From: Marthasterias glacialis | Taxonomy: Eukaryota > Echinodermata > Asteroidea > Forcipulatida > Asteriidae | Direction of reading: 5' to 3' | Assembly: GCA_911728455.2 (NCBI GenBank) | Contig: OU452221.1 | Coordinates: 9,652,141 to 9,716,140 of the forward strand | DNA length: 64,000 nucleotides | In this document: piece after piece, positions 33,606-46,700 of the stretch | Numbering within the stretch: position 1 is the first letter of the stretch | How the letters are laid out: each line of letters begins with the position of its first letter | Made by a program: the position numbers and the translations under genes | Notes under the pieces: generated by a model | The model's database searches: none | Seen by the model: only the letters and a program-made list of their open reading frames with translations | Told to the model about the DNA's origin: nothing

Positions 33606-34815
33606 GAGTTTCGGAAGTCAGTCGTTTCATTGAAAGCAAGATACTCGTTTCACTTTTGTTAGTGTTAATTTAAAGGGAAAGCACACCGTTGTTTTTGGAA
33701 GAGTTAATCTCATCCTCTAGTTTGTAATTAACACACTATTCAACACACATGTTTGTCAACTTCGGTGTTCACGTCTCCCAAAAAAACTTTATTTTTGTGT
33801 TTCTGTCCATACTGGGCTCAATTCGATTGCGGACATCAAGATAAACAGTATTTCATTTGTAAATATTTCTCTGCAGTATTTTTACTGGTACAGAGTTTAT
33901 GTAAAATGAATTTTCAGAATGCAACTGATAAACTTTCTTTTTCTATAACTATCCATCCTGGACTGGTAATCCCCCCCACGTTCATAAGGACTCTGTCTGC
34001 TGGAAAATGAGTGCATCACAAACTTAGTTTGACCTTGGAGACCGTCGTCAACATCTGAACTCATAAAAAACAATGTGTATGGCCTAATTTCACTTTGAGC
34101 CGAAAACAAAAGTTCAAAAAAGGAGGGCGTCCCTAGTTTCCTGAAAAATTCGTTCGTTTCGTGCATTGCCGACTTACAATAATTTGAATGCACTGAAAAG
34201 AATAAAGTGGATGACTGGAATATACGAGAAAAGAGTTCATCAATTCGGAATGTGAAGCAAATAAGCGTAATGACATGTATACAACCAAGAAATGAAACAA
34301 GAACAAAATAATTATTATGATAATGCTGTCGAGGTATATTTCGTTAATTCAATACAAACTCATGAAATAACACAATTTACAAGTAGTAAGTACTCGACTT
34401 GACTTCACTAGCGGTGTGGGTGTTTGTTATAGACAAAATCCATTTGGAACATAATCAACTTGGCCTCTTATAGCAGCATGGATGTACAATTCTTGATTTT
34501 TCCCGGTTTCCGGAGTCGAACTTCAAACCCTTTTCTATTCCATATACACCCCAAATCGCACGAACTGATACACGAATGGAGTAATTTGTTCAAATAATAC
34601 GCGGTGCTTGCGTGGTGGATATTATTCACGCCAAAAGGATATAGGAATTTATTCACACCAAAATCCTATAGGAAAAATAGGTCGTGCAATTAGAGCTTAA
34701 CTAAATCATAAGAACTGCTTAAACTTTACAACGCTGGTTACGCTCTTAAATAGTTTGTTTAAAAATCACTCTATAGATTGAAAATCACTCTTTTCGATTG
34801 TTAAACACATTTTTC

Positions 34816-34863
34816 GATTGAGGCCAGGGACAAATCTTTTGCAGTTTGTCCCTAGTTTCAATC
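34816..34863. repeat. Hairpin
   Basis: GATTGA..AGGGACAAA faces TTTGTCCCT..TCAATC across a short loop. Nearby GATTG motifs (34777-34800, 34875-34890) suggest the core of a larger palindromic element. Confidence 0.6.
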
Positions 34864-35424
34864 AAATAGACTACATTTCAATTGAAAATTTTAAGAGAGT
34901 AGCGTATAATACATAATGTATTTTCTGGACAAAAATGCCAATATACAAGCAATGTTTAAAATTGGTTTAATGTTATAATTATTGTTTTTATATATATTTT
35001 TCTCTGGCATATCGAGGCAAAAACGTAGGCCAACACAGCATGTATTCCCAAGATCATGTGAAAACATGCAAATGCCCTAACCCTATGTAGGACTCTTTCT
35101 CTGTGCTGTACACTGTAGTATGTATACAAAAGTGAAATGATTCCGAGTCTTATTCAAGGTCACCCCTTACACACACTCCACTCCAAAGGCCCATACGCAA
35201 TATGGATGGACAAAGTCAAGTCAATGAATATTCAGGTTCATGGTTTGGGGTATACGGGCACCACAGTACTCAACAAAAACCGCCATTTGAGAATAGTAAT
35301 ACACCCACTCCCTTCTAGAAGGGTGTTAATGTAATGCATATCTCATATTGTTAAAATACGAATGATGTGGTGCTCAGTGTCGTAAACGTCGCCCCGTTTG
35401 AGTTCAGATGTACTTCATATCCTT

Positions 35425-35531
35425 TTGGTAAGTGATGACGTTTTGGAGCCGGAAGTGCAACGTAAACGAATGGTCTACATACATGTACATTAACATTCGT
35501 TACACGGCTCCAAAACGTCATCACTTACCAA
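35425..35531. mobile_element. 107-bp palindromic MITE
   Basis: The outer 26 bp (TTGGTAAGTGATGACGTTTT, then GGAGCCG) is a perfect inverted repeat, with further pairing inside (CGAATG / CATTCG). Confidence 0.85.
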
Positions 35532-35808
35532 CAAGATTATCCAGTACAACCCCATAACTTAGTTGTCTTTGCATCACGCACACGTCTTTCACATAAACAC
35601 ATTGCCTCACAAAGTATATAATTTTTGACAGATCCATGTGCCACTCACGCTCCTCGCCTCACCTAATAATAATATCAATAGTTAGCTGTCCCTATACATA
35701 ACACAACACAATTACGATACTGTTTGTAACTCGATCTTCTAACTGTGCGAACAAAAGTCTCATTGAAATGTTGTATCCCACCAAATGTGGTAATTCTGAA
35801 ACGTAGAA

Positions 35809-36252
35809 AGGCCACAACTATTTTTTCCCTTTTCAAATTGGTATCTCGCCGCGGCGACTTCATAGTTTCCAACTTTGAAAAGCTTAAATATACTGAATCT
35901 ATTCCATTGGCCACGGTGAGATAGTAAGTCGCCACGGTGAGGTATCGTAATAAATCACCGCGGGGAGATGTCATCGCGTAGAGCTGGTTAACTCACTGAG
36001 GCGCGATAATTGAATTGCCTCTGGGAATAGTCAAATAAAGCCACCACGTCGATAGTAAATGGCGGCGCCGAGATAGTAAGTCGCCGAGGTGAGGTACCGT
36101 AATAAGTCGCCGCGGGGAGATAGTAAGTCATGGCGGCCAGATAACTCACTGAAGCGAGATCGCCTCTGGGGATAGTAAAATAAAGCCACCACGTCGAGAT
36201 AGTAAATGGCCGCGGCGAACGAGTAATTATGGAACGTGTCTATAGTTGTGGC
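35809..36252. mobile_element. Inverted-repeat element with internal tandem repeats
   Basis: Bounded by GGCCACAACTAT and ATAGTTGTGGCC. Inside, a segment of about 150 bp containing GAGATAGTAAGTCGCC, AATAAGTCGCCGCGGGGAGA, CTCACTGA and AAAGCCACCACGTCGA is tandemly duplicated (35915-36065, 36066-36215). It is CpG-rich against A/T-rich flanks and has no coding capacity. Confidence 0.75.
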
Positions 36253-36789
36253 CCCTTAATTGCTTCCGTATAATTTGAGTCTTACATTGTGCATTATTTT
36301 TGTCTTTCATTCTACATTTGAAACATTCTTAGGCCATTATGAAGAACTGACAGTTTGGTGATAAGTTTGTGATAACAGATTTCCAATTCTATCACCACAT
36401 GTGAAGAGGACATTTTTCTAAAAAATTAACTAGTTTTGTAATCATGAACTAATTGTTTTCATATGATTACTAAGAAAATGGCTGACCAATTTGACTTTGT
36501 GTGGTCTCCTGTTTTTTGTTTTGTGTTTTTTTTCCTTTTTTTCCCCCAATCTCTTATCGAAACCTTATTTTAATTTTTTTTAATTTTTCTTTTGCTTTGA
36601 TACTTAAATCTTATTATTGTAAAGCATTAAAAAAATGTTTTATGTATTTTACATTAATTTATTTCGACCGTTTGCAAAGTCCTGATTAAATATTGCTGTA
36701 ACTCATATTGCTGTTTTTATTACTATCGTAAACAATTATTATTACATATTATTTTTGGTAATGAAACCAAGGATGCCTCATTAGAGAAC

Positions 36790-37010
36790 TTAATCAATGT
36801 AGCTCTCAATCCTGAGCAAACCTGTTGACAACGGTGCTTGCTATCTGAACCAGAAACACCGGGGTAATTCCCCTACTCTTCCACGATACTGAGTGTTCGG
36901 GTTCTTTTACGCGCACTACCAATCCTGGTACACGGGACCTACGGCTTAATGTCCCACCCGAAGGATGAACAACTAGGTATAGCATCTTACTCATCTTATT
37001 CATCTTACTC
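36790..37010 (-). mobile_element. SINE tail fragment
   Basis: On the minus strand, GTGGGACATTAAGCCGTAGG, CGTAAAAGAACCCGAACAC and CCCCGGTGTTTCTGG match the element at 57560-57800. The tRNA-like head is missing. Confidence 0.65.
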
Positions 37011-37350
37011 ATCGAACACATTCTGCTGCCAACAACACCAGAACATGAGTCCGGTGAGCTAGATCGCTAGGTCAAGACACTCCACGGTTGTCCCAACTCC
37101 CTAACCTGGTTATCAACTTTGGACAAGATCCTCCTGGGCAAACGTTCGGAGAATCACAGTGTCTCCTCAACGGGTTGGTTACAACCAACGAACAGTGTTA
37201 TGAAAACAAATTATAAACAGTTCTATCTCCTTTACCTTGCTTTAATATCTTTGTTTTTCTTAGTTTTCTATTTTATTAATTAGATTTATTTCTTGTTATT
37301 CTGGGGTAACGCAAACTGCCCTTGACCATCGCTTGCATCTTTGCACGAGT

Positions 37351-37726
37351 CTACATGTCAACTGTCACGTTGATGTAACTGTGTTTACTCCTGTTTGCCC
37401 TTTTAGGACGCCCCCTATTGGCATAAGAGTGAACAGGTTTATCAGCTGCCTTGGTCTCGAAGGGGATACCAGCACGGCCAGCGCAGTCCTTGGGTGAAAA
37501 ACCTTCTACGTCTTGGCCAGTGGGAGCCATTTCCATGGTCTTCATTGGGATAAGATATTGGGCCCTCTGCGCCCAACGGTGATGAGTGCTGTAGTGCTCT
37601 TGTCTATCTCGTGGGGATAATTCTTCGTCGGGACTGGCCATCGTTTCTTTTATCCCCGCAACTATCTGTCGGAAAGACCAGCGTCTCTTGGCTAAAACAT
37701 TCCAACAGTCCAGCATGATTTTAAAT
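37351..37726 (-). CDS. Receptor kinase exon 27: end of kinase domain and C-terminal tail
   Basis: Begins [20 protein letters not shown], kinase subdomain XI, where the usual Arg-Pro is Arg-Trp. A tail of about 95 basic residues follows, ending [11 protein letters not shown] and TAG. YINV is a pYxN-type Grb2 SH2 docking motif, comparable to YVNV in the MET tail. The acceptor TTCCATTTAG is good. Confidence 0.92.
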
Positions 37727-40700
37727 CTAAATGGAAGAGAAAATCGAAATAACATTTTGTTTACTACCCTAAATCGACCCATCCTCTTCGCCCATGGACT
37801 CACACTAGCATCAACAAAATAATAAGAATCTGTACCTTAACGGGCTCCGTAATTTAAAGTGGGTACAAAAACCATTTTTCGGTAACACTGCAACAAAAAG
37901 GTACTTGTGATTGCAAAGTTGAATTCGGTGTACAAAGCCGAAGAATACATGTTCCTAGGCCCAATTAGCCTTTCCCATGAAATATGCTAATTACATTCAC
38001 ACATGTGTACATACATTATCGGTAGGCAAACGCCATAAAGTTGTGCAACTAGGCACACGCACAAACGCGTGTGCGTCACGCCATCATTAGCCCCACACCA
38101 AAAGGTGCGATGTTCCCTCATTTTGCCCACTTGGGCCCAATTTCGTAGAGCTGCTCAAGCACCAAATAGTAACTAAGCACAAAACAATGTTGCTTACCAG
38201 AGTAAGGTTACCAGCCAAAATACCACGTCACATGCACCATTTGTGACAGGTATCCTGTTTGTTTTTGGTTAGCAGAAAATTGTTAATTAAGCAATTTTGT
38301 CTGCTTAAAAACCTGCGACTCCATTACACGCGAAAATAACGTCGCTTTCCTACCTTACTTTTCTGAACAGTCGGTTCAATAATCGCACATCCCTTTTTAA
38401 GCAGTTCTATGAAATTGGGCCCAGATAATGTTAGTGCGCACGCGTGATGTGCAATTTACATGTTTCACTCGTTTTGTCCACCGTGCCACTCTTCAAAAGA
38501 GCCGTATGGCAGACAAGTCTTTTTTAGAGTGAAAGACGGGTATTTTCAACTTGAATCAGAGTGAACTTCTCTCCAATTTCACTCAGAAAGGGTGATGCAC
38601 AGTGAGTGTCACTCTCAAAACAGCCAAAAAGAGCCAAATGGCGACAGAGTGAAATTTTTACTCTTTTACATTTAGAGAGTATAGAACATGGAAGCAGAAT
38701 AATCAAAGACCCTCAGTACGGAAACCAATGTTAAAAGAGGAACTAACTTAGATTATTTGTTTTGTGGTTGCTGTATAGAATAATTTATAGCAACGATTTT
38801 TCTTACATTTTCCATGGGGTGCGAGGTGGCGCCACCATACGCTCGCCTCGTTGGAGATAATCATACATATCTTCATTCTTGATGCCGGGATAGGGTGTAC
38901 GTCCTCCTGAGAACAACTCCCATAATACAACACCGTACGACCACTGTGTGAGTGTGGAATAAAACAATATTAGTCAGACAACATAACAGAAAAATACACT
39001 TTAGCATCCCACCCACATACACACATAGTTTCTCGACCGGATAAATCGATGAATTATAATGTGTTCTTTGAGTGTTTGGACTTTTTTCAGTTTGTCAAAC
39101 CACCGAAAGCCCTTTTTGTTGAAGTCAGCGGTATCAACGGATGGACATACTAATGCAATCTTCTATAATTAATGGGGGCGCTTCAGTTATCATTCTCTAT
39201 TGTCTATACTTCATCATTAAATTTGTCTTTCATTGTAAAAGAAGATTAAGCCTTGTCTGGATGAACAGATCAGTTTGACTACGTCATGTACGTTGTTGGT
39301 ATGGGAGACTTTTGAGACGCTGGCGGCAGCAGACACAACGGTCCTTTTTGACAGTTCTGAACGTGCGCGCACATGCTCAGTATTGCTCACGTAGTTTGGA
39401 GCATGCGTACTACATGGTGAGAACTTTGAAAACGGACCGTCCAAAAGTCTCCCATTGCACCAATATATTAACTGCATTGGTACATATTTGCCCTTAACAA
39501 AACATTTATACCCTTTAATACGAAGAATTTGAGTACTTTGGATTGTTTTGGGTGGCAAACATTACTTCAGTGTTTTGGCTAATTTGATGGAATGTGTAAT
39601 AAAAATGACAAATTATTGTACTTTATTGCAGTGAAGGCCAGCCATACTCGCCAACCACTGTTTGGCAAAATTTTCGGCAGTGACACCTCCAAGTAAAGGC
39701 CTATATTATGTCCAACCCATTATGTCTGTAGGACATAATGGGCCGGACATAATGATTATCATTCGTCGGACACAGTGTGTCGGACATAAAGGTTCTAAAT
39801 TGTCGTCGGACATAATGGTCCATGTCGGACATAATGGTGCGTATAAACATACGTGAAGGCCATACTCACAACATCTGTTCTGGTGTTGAACACTTGGCGT
39901 TCCATAGATTCTGGTGCCATCCATTTGATTGGTAGCTTGGCCTGTTTGTCATTACTGGTGTAGTAATCGTCTTCATACAGATCACGGCAGAGCCCGAAAT
40001 CTGCGATCCTCACATTGAGCTCCTCGTCAACCCTTTGTCAAACAACATTTATAATGATTTTTTTTTAGAAACCCAGCGAAGCTTCAAAGTATTTCATTAA
40101 AACATTATTATGGCAAAAATTCTGAACATTAAAACATAGAAATTAATAAAGATATCCGTAGGCCTACTGTGAAGACATAAATCTAAAAGACATATCTATT
40201 ATTTCAGAGCCACCACTCCTCCCAAAAGAGATTTATACATGCTTGTACCTGCAAATTTCCTAGTTTACCAGTTATATAGCCAATTGTTCTTCACACCATG
40301 CAAAAAGCTTCCAACATCACTCAAACATCACATATATATATTATTAAAAGAGACATCCCTAAGGCACTTTGAGGGGTCTACTTTCTTTATTAACGATTAA
40401 TAATATATTTTTAATGCAATTCGCCCATCACAAGGCCCAAAGGCCACTCGAGGTGTGGGCTACTTTTTAAAGGGTTAGAAACCTGCCCCAATGCGCAGAA
40501 ACAATACAAGACGTGGCGAGATATAAACGCAAGTCTCTTCACAGCACAGCTAAGAACATGGCGTTAACATGGTTACATTATTGATATTGTTACTGATAGA
40601 GAGTTGCATGATTTTCAACTGAGAAACAGTAGGCCTAGTTTAAATAGACCGTTTGTCAGCCCAACCAAGGAAAGAGTACTTTGCTAAAAATACGCCTTAT

Positions 40701-43700
40701 ACATGTTCACACATTTTGAAATCACGGAAGATTATTATATCATAAGCACGGGATTGTAAATGCCGGTGGGGTGGTGCTTCAGCCCTCAGAGCCCTTGCCA
40801 CACCGTCCCCAAATCAGGTCAAACAAAAAGTTGTATTTTTTTGTTGTTGTAGCAATTAAAGTATATTTTGTGCATAACCTGTAATCGAATTAAGACTCAA
40901 TAGAAAATGTCTAGGTTTCAGTACACCATCCAAAAATAATTTACAGTGTATATTGTAGGCCTATGGCTTGCACATTTTGCCGGGCTTGGTGACCATAATG
41001 GTTTATAGGCCTATGTGGGTTATAGGTAACTTCGGACACCGTTCCGAAATGCTAACACGGACCCGGGCTTCGCAGGGGATAAGGTGTTCACAGTCCCTCT
41101 CTAATAACTCCGGTTTCCCCAAAATGTGGTTTTCCAAATTGTGGTTTTCTACCACACAACTTGTATCAAGTTACCTTTTCTGAATTCCCATATGTTTACG
41201 GGTTACTTAAGGCTTGACATCATTTTGAATGGCACCTTGGTGTCAATACACTATTTCATTAAATAAAGATGAAAAACAAAAGTCAAATCATTTTCATAAA
41301 TTCTTCTTCTTACATGCAATTTCTAGCAGCTAAATCTCGATGGACAAACTTCCTCTGAGCTAGGTACTCCATACCAAGAGCGATGTGTAAAGCAAATATC
41401 AGGAGACGCTCTGTAGTAAGCGCCTAGAAACCATAAAAAACTAAATTCTTACAACATCTCAAAATTCATCCAAAATAATATAATCTGTTCTCCCAACAAA
41501 TTGTTGTAAATACATGTACTATGCGGTGCTACAAGGGTCTCACATGTCAAAAACTTCAAACACCTGTCTTAAAAACAATACTGAGTGTCTTGAGTACCTA
41601 TTGGTAGATACGTTAGCTTTATGTAAATATATGTCATTATTATTATTTTTATTTCTTATTAAAACCCTTTTATGAATACGTAACTGATCATGGACGATAT
41701 GGGTAATTTGGTAGCTATTTTATGAACTTAAAGGCCACAGGTACTTTTGCCAAGCACTGGTTAGAACACATCAAAAGAGAAAGGTATATTGTGCACAATA
41801 ATTTGCTGTTAATAATTAATTTACCTGCCGTGGTTGATTCAAAAGGAAAGACTTAAGGTCACCATTTTCCATGAACGGAAGTACTACAAACGGTTGACCC
41901 TGTGGGTCAAAGGTCAACCCTAGGAGCCCAAGCACATTTGGGTGGTCAAAGTTCTTCATCATTAACCCTTCTTCAAGAAATTTGATGACGTTGCCAGGGT
42001 CGCTGTTATCACCTGAGACAGAAAACAGAACGGAGAATGATTTAGTTCTGTACATCCTGGTAAGGCTATACATCTCTGCAGACTGAAGAACACAAGGGTA
42101 AAAGTGTACTTTTTGGCACCTGAACCATACATGGTGCTGCTATGTAAATGAATGGGTCATAATTATATTGAACATAGCTAATCTAGTCTAATCTAATGTA
42201 ATCATTTATTTTTTAAAGTGCACTACATAAAATCATCTCAGCACACAGTAAAAATGTGTTGGCATTAAAAACAATACAAGAACAATTAGAAGAACAAAAT
42301 TTAAGAGCTAAAAAGTAAGCCATCAATAAAGAACTCCTAAACCAAGGAATGAAGAAATGATTAAAGCAAAATAAAGAAATGCTGCCGTGGGCTTGTAAAT
42401 ATTACTTAGCTCCGCATACTGCGAAGAAAAAAACCCCGTGAGCGCTATAAAAGACGCCCTCCCTCGGGTGTGATAAAGCGCTATTAAGAACTGCATATTA
42501 TTATCATTAAGAAGATCCTAAAACAATAACTTGGCATGTTCGGTACCTTGAATTGTTTTTACTGCTACTGTCCTACGTGGCCCCGTGGTAGACTCGCTAA
42601 GTACTGCCTTATACACTTTGCCGAATTCACCTGGACGATGCCATAAGAATAAAATCATTGAATTGAATCATTGTGCTGACATTTAGTTACCAGGGTGTGA
42701 AATAACTTGGATTTGTTCTCCGCACGAAATTTGACAAAATGAATTATTTTTCAAACCGGAAAGAAGAAAAATAATAATAAACTAGAGGCTTGTCTGTCAC
42801 ACGGACAAAAAAAAATTGGCTTTACCATATTTAAAAACTGTACATTTCAGGTGATATAACATGAAATGAAATTTGATGACGTCATTATGACGCCATCTCG
42901 TTTCCTAAGCGTCTGTGACCTATCAGGCCGTTTCACGGACAATTTAGAAGTAGCCAAAGTGCCGTCTAGAAGAAAACATGTACAAGTCTATAGGAAACTA
43001 TTTAGAATAGCTGGAAGAAAAATAGAAAGAATAAGAAAAGAAAAAAAATCAGAACCATTTCAAAGGCTTTTCGCGCCAAAAATCGTGTATACACACCCAC
43101 ACAATGCACTGCACCATGCAAACAATTATTTGGACATGTCTGCCGGATTCAACACGAGATATCGTCAGGTTCCGACAATAAAGTCATCTGTATCTTGTCA
43201 ACTAACTACCAATCGTTAAGAGGGATTTGTTTCAGTCAGTGTCTCAAATGAAAATTCATAACTTCATCGACTAAAGGAAAATAGCTATATAATATTATTT
43301 AAACCAGTATTTTACAATCAGTTTGACAAAAAAAATGGCATAAGCTATACATCCTAGACTGGAAAAAGACAGTTGATTATTTACCACTATTTTGTTTTAA
43401 ATGTATAATTTCCAAAGATAGTTGGTATAAAAGAGACTGAAGATGATTCTGACGCCGAACTATGGACAACTGTCTGGTCAAAGATTGTCAACACTTCTCG
43501 GGTCTCTTGACCCGGGAGAAAATTCCAAATTCGGGTGGATGGTGTGAAGGATCGCTGATGACTTGCAGTTCTGGATACTGCCTGTCTTGTAGTCAAGGGA
43601 ACTGCGCGTTGATCTTATGGGTTGATGAAAGCTATGCTTGTGGATGGTGCTGCCGTTATAGCAAGGATGGTAGATTTTACATGAGCTCCATGGGACGGTT

Positions 43701-46700
43701 AGTAGATTGGGTCCAATTTTACATTTAACAAGCTGGAAAATAACATTGTTTACAGTGTATTCCAGAGGATTTCTCTCGCATTGAAAAGAACATTGACAAA
43801 GTAACTTCGAGTGACTTACCTTGTCCCAACACCCCTCCGATCTCCAACTGGTTAAACTTAATCTGCAAGTCCTCAAGAACTATGCTTATTTTGTTGTTGA
43901 CATAAATAGACTTTTGATGACGCTTTGATTTCCTGGAATGCGATTTACGAACAGGTGTGGCTGCTTTGCGTTGGTTCTCAACAATCTCGAGGATCTCTTG
44001 GCGAGATAAAAAGAATCGGAACGATGTTCAAATAACCAAATACGTTTGAAAACAATTTTAAAGTGTGGTTCAAAATAACTTTATTTGTGAAAAAAAAACA
44101 CTGTTAGAGAACAACAATTCCCGGGTCAGAGCAGTGACTCTAAGTTCCATAAGACTGATCTATTTCCGAGACAGTTGTCCTGAAATTCGTTTTAAACTGA
44201 CCCAAATATGTGTCAAACTGACGCAGAATCTGAGTCAAAATTCAAATCTTAAATCAGTTACCGGGTCGCACAAATGGGTTAGGCCTACTGGGACCCGGAA
44301 TCCGGGTTAATGGGAGACCTTTGAGACGCTGGCGGCAGCAGACACAATGGTTCTTTTTGACAGCTATGAGCATGCGTACTACTGGTGAGAACTGTGAAAA
44401 AGGACCTTCCAGAAGTCTCCCATTTTGACCCCGGGAGTTTTTAGAGTATTAGTGCTTCGGGAAATAGAGCCTCGCCATGTTTGGTTTTATTAGTCTTTTT
44501 GGGAGCTACACCTACCTTGATGGAAATCCCTGATGCGAGTTATAAGACGCTCGTTGTAATCCTTCAGCAATCGCCGCTGTTTGTAATACTTGACAGCGAA
44601 GACGACACAGAGAAAAATCAAGAAGGCTGCAGAAGCTGACGAGGCCGTTATGAGAAGCGTGGACAGGTACGTGACGGGAAACTTCACTGTCCCTGGACTT
44701 AATACAAAATGTCCATACCAAGTAACCTAAGATAAGAGAAAAAGTCTGCTTAGAGTGTGTGGAGAAGGGCGTTACTAAACAACTGACAAGAAAAGCACGA
44801 CTAAGATCAGTTCAAAGGGAATGGGAAGAACTAGAGAAATAAGACAATGTGGAGTTGTAGAATAAAATTGATATAATAACATTAAATATACGATACCACC
44901 TGTTGCGTATATACTGTGATATCACCCTTCCTTGTGCTCCTACTAAGGGTTTTCTCTGCATAAGATTAGAGTGTCGTATCGAAGCGGTCCAGTAACACCG
45001 ATAGCCATTTTGAGATAATGGTGGACACAATAAGACACTATTTGGTTTGGGTACAGTGTCTGTATACACCCAAACCACAGTGCACCCCTATCGTGTCCGC
45101 CATGCCTCAACAAGGCTATATTGGCGTTGTCAGAGTGTACGTGTGTTCGACTCCCAGTCATGACATTGTGTTGTGGAACAACCCGGATGGAACGTTTTGC
45201 AAATAGGACATCTGTGTTGAACAACACACGTTAAACCCAGATGTTTCTGGCATGGTTGGATACACATTGCTCCACATTAGCCAGTAAACCCTTAAAAGAT
45301 AAATGGGTCACACAAATCAAACATATCTCTGCATAATGCCGTGAAACTATAAGAAGCCATGTAAGACACCCTGTGTGATATAGTGCTACATAATGAAACG
45401 TAGCAATTAGTCTACAACTCATCCAATGCAGATCTGGTTGTGACTCTCTGTATAATATTGCAAGGCTGGAGAATTAATACGACCTGAGTCGAGCACATCA
45501 GTTTTCCAAACAAGATTGTCAAGCGGAAATAATTCCTAGAACGCTAAGAAATTTGTACCCAGTGTTTAGGTTCTGATTTAAAACCGCCAAGTTGAAAAAT
45601 GAAATCCGTATAAATGCTATTAAAATGACGAAGGTCCTTACACATCAGCCGTTCCCAATACCCGAACCCTGCCTGAAAGAACTATGGTTGTTTACGAAAC
45701 CACGGCTTGTCTAAATAACTGACAGAGCCAAGGCCTAAGCCCAGAGCATAGGCCTAAGCCCAAGCCCAAGCCATGGTTTCGTAAAACGGCCTATGCTGGT
45801 TAAGCAACTTACCGTAGCTGTAGGTGTTTTGCCCGAGTCAACTCGTCCTTGCTCGTCAAGGCCTAACGGTAACTCATCTGGAAGTTTGCAGGTTATGTAC
45901 GAATCAATCATGTTTACAACTAAGCAGTTCTTGTTCCCAACTGTTACTTTTACTTCCGATTTCGTGGCTGCTACTGCAAACCGTTCACCCTGAAAGAAAT
46001 CAACTAAAAATTGTAAGGTTGTTTTCCCGTAGGACTTGAGTAATACAGTGCTTATCACGAAGGAGTAATGATATTCTTTATCCTAGATGCAATTAACGGA
46101 GTATTACATCTGTAGAATAGTTGCGGTAACCGCTGCTTATTACAGGATTCGAACCGGCCTCTTGGTCAAGTAGTTATTAGACATTTGCTGTAGAATGGCA
46201 GGGGTCGTGGGTTCGAATCTCAACAAAAATCGAATGGATTTTTGCCCCGCAGGACTCGAACCATGAGCAATAAACTATTTTATTTGCTCCATGCTCGAAC
46301 AAAGCATGGACAGTGCTTATAACTCGTCGGTATAGGGTAAAAAGCAAAAATAATATTCCCTATTGCTAAAACGATTATTACTCATGTTAAAATATGACGT
46401 TATAATATCTAACGAGGACAAACTATCTTGAAATGCTTTAACCTTTTTATCCTTGGCAGATTTTGAATCAATGAGTTATCGACGCCAGGTCGAACTACCT
46501 ACATACTTGATTGTTTTTAAGTGTCGAGTCATCGGTTTGCAAATGAAGTCATGGTTGCAGATCAGAATAAGTCCATCGTGATTCCGTTTAAAACAAAAAT
46601 TTCCCGGCCATGAAACACACACATGTCATGAGCTTTTATTATACCATAAAGGTAGGAGACAAGACTATCTTCATGAGTTATACAAACAACTTGTTTTAAA

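Larger units (their letters stand above)
27584..34496. repeat. Tandem unit, copy 4 (TLR array)
   Basis: Last unit. Its distal 1.3 kb (33150-34496) is clearly more diverged than the matching part of copies 1-3, while the rest is close to copies 2 and 3. Homology stops near 34496, at the same point of the unit where copy 1 begins. Confidence 0.92.
34497..37350. other. Intergenic region between the TLR array and the receptor kinase gene
   Basis: No gene is recognisable. It contains a hairpin (34816-34863), a 107-bp MITE (35425-35531), an inverted-repeat element with internal tandem repeats (35809-36252) and a SINE tail (36790-37010). The rest is A/T-rich. The kinase gene's 3' UTR should occupy the part nearest 37350; AATAAA motifs on the minus strand (for example near 37270) are candidates. 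Confidence 0.55.

Noticed and set aside
39795..40013. Kinase frame continuing past the donor into the TCGGACATAATGG array
   Set aside because: The strong GTGAGT donor and the match to exon 26 (DV-WSYG) show that the exon ends at 39870; the remainder is intron.
42866..43219. 117-codon plus-strand frame in intron 21
   Set aside because: Basic, low-complexity product, no homology recognised, no supporting signals.
43387..43876. Cysteine-rich plus-strand frame and 132-codon minus-strand frame in intron 21
   Set aside because: No recognisable family and no fitting splice sites. Exons 21 and 22 join in phase without it.
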